A DNA stretch of 12,231 nucleotides from JBOFZL01 sp051655155. Its GTDB lineage: Bacteria > Bacillota > Clostridia > Peptostreptococcales > Filifactoraceae. The DNA lies in the NCBI GenBank assembly GCA_051655155.1, contig JBOFZL010000065.1, positions 1-12,231 of the forward strand, read 5' to 3'. A model generated the notes under the pieces. The model saw only the letters and a program-made list of their open reading frames with translations. It was not told where the DNA came from and did no database searches. The position numbers and the translations under genes are program-made. Below are positions 7,284-12,231 of this stretch, piece after piece (position 1 is the stretch's first letter; every line of letters starts with the position of its first letter).

Positions 7284-7526
7284 ATGAGGTTAGATAAATT
7301 TTTAAAAGTAAGTAGAATAATTAAGAGAAGAACAGTTGCTAAGGATGCTTCTGATGCAGGGGTTGTAAAAGTTAATGGAAGGGAAGCTAAAGCATCTACA
7401 AAACTAAAAGTTAGAGATGTCTTGGAAATTACTTTTGGTGAAAAAACTACAAGCGTTAGAGTGTTAGAACTTTTAGAAACAGCAAAGAAAGAGGATGCTG
7501 CACGAATGTATGAAGTTATTTCATAG
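7284..7526 (+). CDS. rqcP: S4-domain ribosome quality control protein RqcP (YabO)
   Basis: This 80-residue RNA-binding protein is almost entirely one S4 domain. It begins MRLDKFLKVSRIIKRRTVAK and contains GVVKVNGREAKAS (residues 26-38), where the VNG turn is typical. In Bacillus, RqcP binds stalled large ribosomal subunits and helps RqcH add alanine tails to incomplete chains. Length (80 against 86 in B. subtilis) and the neighbouring divIC gene both fit. I start at ATG 7284, 4 nt after GGAGG (7275-7279). A TTG at 7260 would add eight residues translated from the ribosome site itself. The related heat-shock protein Hsp15 (HslR) is longer, with a basic tail that is absent here. The gene lies 39 nt after the small membrane protein and 11 nt before divIC. 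Confidence 0.93.
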   Translation: MRLDKFLKVSRIIKRRTVAKDASDAGVVKVNGREAKASTKLKVRDVLEITFGEKTTSVRVLELLETAKKEDAARMYEVIS

Positions 7527-7537
7527 AAAGGGGTTAT

Positions 7538-7888
7538 ATGAATTTTAAATATGATGATTATAAGACAAAGGTTAAAGATTTAATTGAAGAAAATAATTTT
7601 GAGGCTGATATTTCAGTTAATTGGAAAATTGTGGGGATTGTTAGTCTAATTGCAGGAACTTTTCTTTTTTTTGGTATAATGTTTGCAAATAATTTAGTTG
7701 ACTATAAAAAGGTAATTAATGAGAGAAACAATATAATAAAAGAAATACAATATGTGGAAGAAGATATTAAAGCTATAAAAGCTCAGCAGGAAAAATCGGA
7801 AAATTTGGAATTTATAGAAAAGCAGGCACGTGAAAAATTGAAAATGGTTAAAAGTAATGAGGTTGTATATATTGATATATCAGAATAA
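7538..7888 (+). CDS. divIC: Cell division protein of the DivIC/FtsB family
   Basis: This is a 116-residue bitopic membrane protein of the divisome. It has a cytoplasmic N-terminus of about 30 residues, one transmembrane helix (about 31-51), a coiled coil (about 56-86, with heptads rich in Ile, Val, Glu and Lys) and the family tail NLEFIEKQAREKLKMVKSNE followed by VVYI. DivIC/FtsB pairs with FtsL and DivIB/FtsQ at midcell and helps activate septal wall synthesis. AAAGGGG (7527-7533) precedes the ATG. In Bacillus, yabP and yabQ separate yabO from divIC; here the two are neighbours with 11 nt between them. The name rests on fold, tail motif and position, since overall similarity in this family is low. 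Confidence 0.88.
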   Translation: MNFKYDDYKTKVKDLIEENNFEADISVNWKIVGIVSLIAGTFLFFGIMFANNLVDYKKVINERNNIIKEIQYVEEDIKAIKAQQEKSENLEFIEKQAREKLKMVKSNEVVYIDISE

Positions 7889-7899
7889 GGGGTGATAAT

Positions 7900-8826
7900 A
7901 TGAAGTTTGCTTCGATAGATATAGGAACTAATTCCATGAGGCTTTTAATAACAAATTTTGAAAAATCATTTTATGACAGGGAAAAGTATGTAAATATTAC
8001 TCGTATGGGATCTTCTGTAGATTCTACAGGAAAACTTACAGATGAGGCTATGAATAGAAACATAGAAAGTTTAAAAGTTTTTGCAAAGCAAGCGAGAGAT
8101 GCTTCTGCTACTGAAATTTATGCAATGGGGACATCGGCTTTGAGAGACTCTATAAATAAAGAAGTTTTTCTTGAACGTGCAAAAGTTGAGGCAGGGGTTG
8201 ATGTGGAAATTATTAAAGGGGTTGAAGAGGCAAATTTAGGATTTATGGGAGTAGTAGCAGGGATAAGCATAGAAGGATATGTGCTTATAGTTGATATTGG
8301 AGGAGGATCTACTGAATTTGTAGTAGGTTCAGAAGCTAAAGGAATAGTGTATTCTAAAAGTATTAATGTGGGTGCATTAAGAATGACTGAAAAATTTATA
8401 AAGAATGATCCACCTTTAGACAATGAAATCGACAAGATGCGAGAATATATAGGAGCTTTGTTGAAGCCTGAGATTAATATTATTAAAACATTTGAAATAA
8501 GTGGTGTTATAGGTATAGGAGGAACTGCTACTACAGTTTCAGCTATATCACAAGAACTTCAAGCATATGATACCAATAGGGTGCATAATTCAAAGATAAG
8601 TAAAGCAAAGATTAAAATTATCTTAGACATGATTTTAAGAATGAATCAAGATGAAAGGATAAATTTAGCAGGGTTACAGCCACAAAGAGCAGATATTATT
8701 ACATCAGGTATTGTTATTTTAGATGAGATTGTTACAAGACTGGCAGTTGATAATATAACTATAAGTGAGTTTGATAACTTAGAAGGTTTGATATATAAAA
8801 AAATAATTGAAAAATCCAAATCTTGA
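7900..8826 (+). CDS. Ppx/GppA family exopolyphosphatase, short form
   Basis: This 308-residue phosphatase of the ASKHA fold cleaves terminal phosphate from polyphosphate and/or the 5'-phosphate of pppGpp. Motifs seen are phosphate-1 DIGTNSMRLL (residues 7-16), GTSALRD (77-83), the catalytic-Glu segment IIKGVEEANLGFMG (104-117), phosphate-2 DIGGGSTEF (132-140) and IGIGGTATT (204-212). It ends at about 308 residues, so it lacks the C-terminal HD-like domain of E. coli Ppx (over 500 residues). Such short forms are common in Firmicutes and Actinobacteria. It follows divIC by 11 nt, with AAGGGGTGAT upstream, a gene order found in several clostridia. Which of polyphosphate or pppGpp is preferred cannot be read from the sequence. 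Confidence 0.93.
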   Translation: MKFASIDIGTNSMRLLITNFEKSFYDREKYVNITRMGSSVDSTGKLTDEAMNRNIESLKVFAKQARDASATEIYAMGTSALRDSINKEVFLERAKVEAGVDVEIIKGVEEANLGFMGVVAGISIEGYVLIVDIGGGSTEFVVGSEAKGIVYSKSINVGALRMTEKFIKNDPPLDNEIDKMREYIGALLKPEINIIKTFEISGVIGIGGTATTVSAISQELQAYDTNRVHNSKISKAKIKIILDMILRMNQDERINLAGLQPQRADIITSGIVILDEIVTRLAVDNITISEFDNLEGLIYKKIIEKSKS

Positions 8827-8837
8827 AGGTGATAAAA

Positions 8838-10229
8838 ATGAATAAATATTTAGAGGTCAAAGATGCAATGATTGTACAAGCTATGGATGAAGTTGCTGCT
8901 AGGACTTTTTGTTCCATAGCTTTTTCATATTCAGACGATAAGCTGCATATCGCTATTCCTATAAACATGCCACAAAATGTACGTTTGGAGTTAGAGAATT
9001 TTTTATCCAAGGATTCATTATATTTTCAATTGTATGAATATCCTAAAGGTGATATAGAGAAAGCGATTAATACTTATTATTCTATAATGCTGAGAGATGA
9101 TGAAACCCAAAGTAAAATTAGTAAGTTATCAGGAGAGGATAAGATTGATGAACTATGGACATTTATTTTAAGTAAAGGATTAGAGTTAAATGCTAGTGAT
9201 ATTCATATAGAGTTTATGGATAGGTATCTTATCATTAAGTTTAGAATTGCGGGAAGTTTAAAAAGCTTTTGTCTTTTAAAAGAAGAGGTAGGAGAATCTT
9301 TAGTAAGAATAATAAAATTACATAGTAAGTTAGATATATCCCGTGTTTTTGGTAGAAAAGAAGGACGGATGTTTTATAATTATAAAGATTATACTATCGA
9401 TCTTAGGATTACGGTAGTAAGAACCTTAGAGAGGGAAAAGGTACATATAAGATTATTAAATTCAAAAAATGTTCCAAGAAAATTATTTGAACTAGAAATT
9501 GAAAAGGAAGCGTATGAAAATATTAAAAGTAGTTTAAATTTACTTAGCGGATTTATATTAGTTTGTGGACCGACAGGAAGTGGAAAATCAACAACTTTAA
9601 GATGTATAATGTCTGAGCTTGATAATGGAGAGAAGCATATTGTTTCACTTGAGGATCCAATAGAGTATACTGTTCCTAATATAACTCAAATTCAAATAAA
9701 TGAAGAGCAAGGATTTGGATTTAATGATGGATTAAAATCTTTATTGCGTATAGATCCTGATATTATTTATATAGGTGAATTGAGAGATAAAAAGAGTGCT
9801 GAAATGGCCACAAGTGCAGCTATAACTGGACATTTAGTTTTATCTACTCTGCATACAAAGTCTGCATTAAGTGCTATAGATAGGTTAAGAGATCTCGGTA
9901 TAAATCAATACTCAATAGCATCTTCTTTAAGTTTGATTATAAATCAAAGGTTGGTTAGAATTCTTTGCAAGCATTGTAAGGAAAGAGATCCTTGGAATGA
10001 GAAATATTATATAAGAATAGGTTGCGATAAGTGTAATTATACTGGAATTTACAAAAGAAAGCCATTACTTGAAGTTATAAAAGTAGATAACATAGTAAAA
10101 AGGCATATTTTAGAAATGGATATTAGTAACGTTAACATACCATATTTATCGATTGCAGACCAGGTTAGATATCTTATGGAAAGTGGAAGTATTACATATG
10201 AAGAAGGTGTGAGCTTGCTATATGAATAA
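8838..10229 (+). CDS. pilB: Type IV pilus / type II secretion assembly ATPase (PilB/GspE family)
   Basis: This is the hexameric cytoplasmic ATPase that powers pilin polymerisation. In this 463-residue protein I see the N2 domain starting near residue 105 (LELNASDIHIE at about 115-125), Walker A GPTGSGKST at 244-252 with Lys250, and the Asp box LEDPIEY (271-277). Walker B is IDPDIIYIGELRD with Glu314, and the His box TGHLVLSTLHT has His332 and His339. A zinc-type tetracysteine set follows: C377, C380, C396 and C399. The N-terminal region before N2 is only about 100 residues, shorter than in full PilB proteins of about 560, so the usual MshEN/N1 domain is reduced. The retraction ATPase PilT lacks the tetracysteine motif, which argues for PilB/GspE. 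ATG 8838 has AAGGTGA (8826-8832) 5 nt upstream; the TTG at 8823 is inside the ppx stop region. Confidence 0.93.
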   Translation: MNKYLEVKDAMIVQAMDEVAARTFCSIAFSYSDDKLHIAIPINMPQNVRLELENFLSKDSLYFQLYEYPKGDIEKAINTYYSIMLRDDETQSKISKLSGEDKIDELWTFILSKGLELNASDIHIEFMDRYLIIKFRIAGSLKSFCLLKEEVGESLVRIIKLHSKLDISRVFGRKEGRMFYNYKDYTIDLRITVVRTLEREKVHIRLLNSKNVPRKLFELEIEKEAYENIKSSLNLLSGFILVCGPTGSGKSTTLRCIMSELDNGEKHIVSLEDPIEYTVPNITQIQINEEQGFGFNDGLKSLLRIDPDIIYIGELRDKKSAEMATSAAITGHLVLSTLHTKSALSAIDRLRDLGINQYSIASSLSLIINQRLVRILCKHCKERDPWNEKYYIRIGCDKCNYTGIYKRKPLLEVIKVDNIVKRHILEMDISNVNIPYLSIADQVRYLMESGSITYEEGVSLLYE

Positions 10230-11280
10230 AACAATATATAAAAAAAGAATAAGCGATAATGAGTTAAGGGAGATGTTTTCTTTTCTTAAAATTCTTGGGA
10301 GAAGTGGAATTTCTCTTGAAGAATCACTGGAACTTATGAAATCTAACTTAGGAAAAAGTAAGGGGATAAATTTTAATAAACTAGCCACATATATAAACGA
10401 AGGGAAAAATATGCATAAGGCGTTGGAAAGTATAGGTGTTTATGACAAGTTTGTTTTATCAGTTATTGAGGTTTATGAGTTGGCAGGAAACCTACCTCAA
10501 TGTTTTGAACATTTAGAAAAATATTATGTTAGTAAAATAGAGATAAAATCTGAAGTTTTTAAAATTTTCGCTTATCCTGTGACCGTATTAATTTCAGTTT
10601 TATTTTTAATAGGAGGAATAATAACATATATTATTCCTCAACTAGCTGAATCATTTTTTTCAGAGGGAGATGTTCTTCCATCAGATATTAAATTTGTTTT
10701 GGGTATTAACAGTTTTATTAATAATAATATGTATAGTATATTTGTATTTATAAGTGTGATATCAATTTTAATATTAACATTATTTTCAAATGAAAGATTT
10801 AAAGAGAATTTTCAAAAATTTATTGCTTGTAAAAGCCTATTTTCATCTATTAATAATAAAGTGTACATTAAAAATTTTGCATGGAAAATTCATATTTTGT
10901 TGAATTCTGGAGTGGATATTTATAGTGCTATTGGAATAGTAAAAAGCATGGAAAGGAATATGTTTTATAATACGGAATTAACCAAGGTAGAAAGAGCTAT
11001 TTTTTCTGGGGTAAATCTTACAGTTGCATTTAAGACTACAAATTTATTTGATGATTTAGTGGTATCGTATGTTAGCAGAGGGGTTGAAACTGATAATATG
11101 GCAAATGCATTTGAAAATATATGGATTTTGTATGATAGATATATAAATGAATATATTAAAAAGCTAAAGGCGGTATTACAACCAGTAACAATTTTAATAT
11201 TGGGAATAGTGGTTGCATTATTAGCTGTTTTTGTAATGTCAATAACTAATGTTAGTAATTTTGTATCGGAGGTGAGTTGA
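10222..11280 (+). CDS. pilC: Type IV pilus / type II secretion platform protein (PilC/GspF family)
   Basis: This is the inner-membrane platform that couples the ATPase to pilin extraction. The 352 residues contain two T2SSF domain repeats. The first (about 16-115) includes LGRSGISLEESLELMK and VYELAGNLPQCFEHLEKYY, and the second (about 217-318) has ILLNSGVDIYSAI and SYVSRGVETDNMANAFENI. Membrane segments are at about 117-138, 171-188 and 319-341. The closing stretch LQPVTILILGIVVALLAVFVMSI is the usual C-terminal helix of the family; its last helix starts after QPVT. Length is a little below the usual 400. The start overlaps the end of pilB by 8 nt, with AAGGTG (10204-10209) upstream, so the two are coupled. 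It cannot be decided from sequence whether the machine makes a pilus, a pseudopilus or a competence fibre. Confidence 0.92.
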   Translation: MNKTIYKKRISDNELREMFSFLKILGRSGISLEESLELMKSNLGKSKGINFNKLATYINEGKNMHKALESIGVYDKFVLSVIEVYELAGNLPQCFEHLEKYYVSKIEIKSEVFKIFAYPVTVLISVLFLIGGIITYIIPQLAESFFSEGDVLPSDIKFVLGINSFINNNMYSIFVFISVISILILTLFSNERFKENFQKFIACKSLFSSINNKVYIKNFAWKIHILLNSGVDIYSAIGIVKSMERNMFYNTELTKVERAIFSGVNLTVAFKTTNLFDDLVVSYVSRGVETDNMANAFENIWILYDRYINEYIKKLKAVLQPVTILILGIVVALLAVFVMSITNVSNFVSEVS

Positions 11281-11834
11281 TGGAAATTTATAGTTATCTA
11301 GAATCAGTAGAAAAAATTGAAAAAGGAAAAGATTATTTTAACAATGTAAAAAGATATATTATTGAAATCGATGAGATTAACGAGATGATTCTGCCTAAAA
11401 ATTATAAAGGTATGTTTGGTGTTTTAAGAATGGCCCAAAAATATCTAAAGGAAAATTTGAAGAAAAATCCTAGAGAGTATTATCTGATACCCAAAATTTT
11501 CAAAAAGGGTATACATTGCATATATATTGAAAAGAGTCAATTGAGAAAGTTGATAAGTTTATTAAAATCAATTAACTTAGATTGGGTAAGCCCACTGTAT
11601 TTCGCTATGGAACTCATTGATGAAAAAGAGTTTAGTAATGGGAAAGTATTATTTAATATTGGAGAGTATATATATCGTTTAGATGTTGAGGATGGGTGTG
11701 TTTGTTCACAACAATCATATTTGAAAGAAGGATACTACTCTTATGATCTAAAAAATAATAATTTTTTTAAAAAATCTATAATATGGTTAGAAGGTGAAAG
11801 TCATGAATTTATTGAGAAAAATAAAGAAAATTAG
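11280..11834 (+). CDS. Uncharacterised pilus-operon protein, possible shortened PilM/GspL-like
   Basis: I do not recognise this 184-residue protein by family, but its position between pilC and a PilN/PilO-type gene is where pilM usually lies. The central part fits a PilM/GspL-like reading. YYLIPKIFKKGIHCIYIEK looks like a strand, then RKLISLLKSINLDWVSPLYFAMELI resembles the 'Leu helix, Gly-Leu, Pro' segment. After it, VLFNIGEYIYRLDVEDGCV (residues 124-142) resembles the second phosphate-type strand of the actin-like fold. No transmembrane segment is evident, so it is likely cytoplasmic. At 184 residues it is about half a normal PilM (roughly 350), and the glycine-rich ATP loops are not conserved. 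Translation is well supported: GGAGGTGA (11268-11275) lies 4 nt before the ATG, and the ATG shares a base with the pilC stop (TGATG). The PilM analogy is inference only. Confidence 0.6.
   Translation: MEIYSYLESVEKIEKGKDYFNNVKRYIIEIDEINEMILPKNYKGMFGVLRMAQKYLKENLKKNPREYYLIPKIFKKGIHCIYIEKSQLRKLISLLKSINLDWVSPLYFAMELIDEKEFSNGKVLFNIGEYIYRLDVEDGCVCSQQSYLKEGYYSYDLKNNNFFKKSIIWLEGESHEFIEKNKEN
11791..11797 (+). promoter_or_regulatory. Ribosome binding site of the edge PilN/PilO-type gene
   Basis: AAGGTGA lies 5 nt before ATG 11803, inside the preceding coding sequence. It is the main support for a translated frame that is cut by the window edge. Confidence 0.6.
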
Positions 11835-12231
11835 AATATATGAAATTATGATAAGATTAATACCTTTATTATTATTATTGTTAAATTTTTACTTAACCTT
11901 TTTAGTGTATTTTGAAAAAGAGAGCGTTAAGAGTTCGTATTATGATCTTAAGGATAATATTGAGGAAAGTGGTTTAGAAAAAGAAAAATTTTCAGAAGAG
12001 GATTATCAAATAGATATACAAAAACTAATTATATTATTAGAAATAGCATCTAATTATAATTACGAAAAATTGAGTGTTTCTGATGATTTGGCAGTTTTTG
12101 AATTTACAGAAAATTCATTTAAAGAAGTTAGTAAGTTTGAAGAAGTTTTAAAGAAAAATAAATGTTATTACAACCTGCAGCGAGCTGAGGGTGGAAGTGG
12201 TTGGAATGGAATGAGAGTAGAGGTCATAATA
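11803..12231 (+). CDS. PilN/PilO-type bitopic membrane protein, 3'-partial
   Basis: The frame starts at ATG 11803 and is open for 143 codons to the window edge. It has a short basic cytoplasmic end (MNLLRKIKKIRIYEIMIR), one transmembrane helix (about residues 17-36, LIPLLLLLLNFYLTFLVYF), an extracytoplasmic charged segment with coiled-coil potential (about 38-85), and the beginning of an alpha/beta domain (LAVFEFTENSFKEVSKFEEVLKK). This layout matches PilN/PilO or GspM-type proteins, which form the alignment complex under the platform protein. The start lies inside the previous gene (32-nt overlap) with AAGGTGA (11791-11797) 5 nt before it, so coupled translation is likely. Which of PilN or PilO it represents cannot be decided because the C-terminus is off the window. 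Confidence 0.7.
   Translation, partial: MNLLRKIKKIRIYEIMIRLIPLLLLLLNFYLTFLVYFEKESVKSSYYDLKDNIEESGLEKEKFSEEDYQIDIQKLIILLEIASNYNYEKLSVSDDLAVFEFTENSFKEVSKFEEVLKKNKCYYNLQRAEGGSGWNGMRVEVII

Noticed and set aside
8118..8435. Minus-strand frame of 105 codons opposite ppx
   Set aside because: It is a mirror of conserved Ppx/GppA codons, without a ribosome site or family signature.

Overview
This is an AT-rich, gene-dense window from what looks like a low-GC anaerobic Firmicute (class Clostridia or a relative). The clues are codon use dominated by A and T, strong GGAGG-type ribosome binding sites, an aldo/keto reductase with ferredoxin-like cysteine clusters, and the rqcP (yabO) - divIC gene pair. 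The genus cannot be fixed from sequence alone. All 14 genes I accept lie on the plus strand. Gaps are 0-17 nt or short overlaps, apart from 56 nt at 5790-5845 and 39 nt at 7245-7283. I see no tRNA, rRNA, CRISPR array, insertion sequence or integrase, and no gene-free stretch over 300 bases.

Left part (1-5789): the window opens inside a membrane sensor histidine kinase whose start lies upstream. It is followed without a gap by a 4Fe-4S aldo/keto reductase, then the tRNA thiouridylase MnmA, a cation diffusion facilitator with a manganese-type metal signature, and a metal-dependent amidohydrolase. These look like mixed housekeeping and metabolic genes that are co-transcribed rather than one pathway.

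Middle (5790-8826): a 12-bp hairpin separates the amidohydrolase from two tandem half-size chromate-transporter proteins whose stop and start codons overlap. A 104-residue unrecognised membrane protein follows. Next come rqcP (ribosome quality control), a DivIC/FtsB-type division protein and a short Ppx/GppA phosphatase. In the classical Bacillus order, yabP and yabQ (sporulation) sit between yabO and divIC. Here that gap is only 11 nt, so both are absent from this locus.

Right part (8838-12231): a type IV pilus / type II secretion-like assembly module of overlapping genes. It holds a PilB/GspE ATPase, a PilC/GspF inner-membrane platform protein, a 184-residue protein that may be a shortened, diverged PilM/GspL, and a single-pass membrane protein of PilN/PilO type that runs off the right edge. 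The machine follows directly on the ppx operon and probably continues beyond the window with pilin genes.

Several true starts are internal to the longest open frames. I chose ATG codons with well-placed Shine-Dalgarno sequences for mnmA, the CDF transporter, the second chromate protein, rqcP, pilB and the PilM-like gene.
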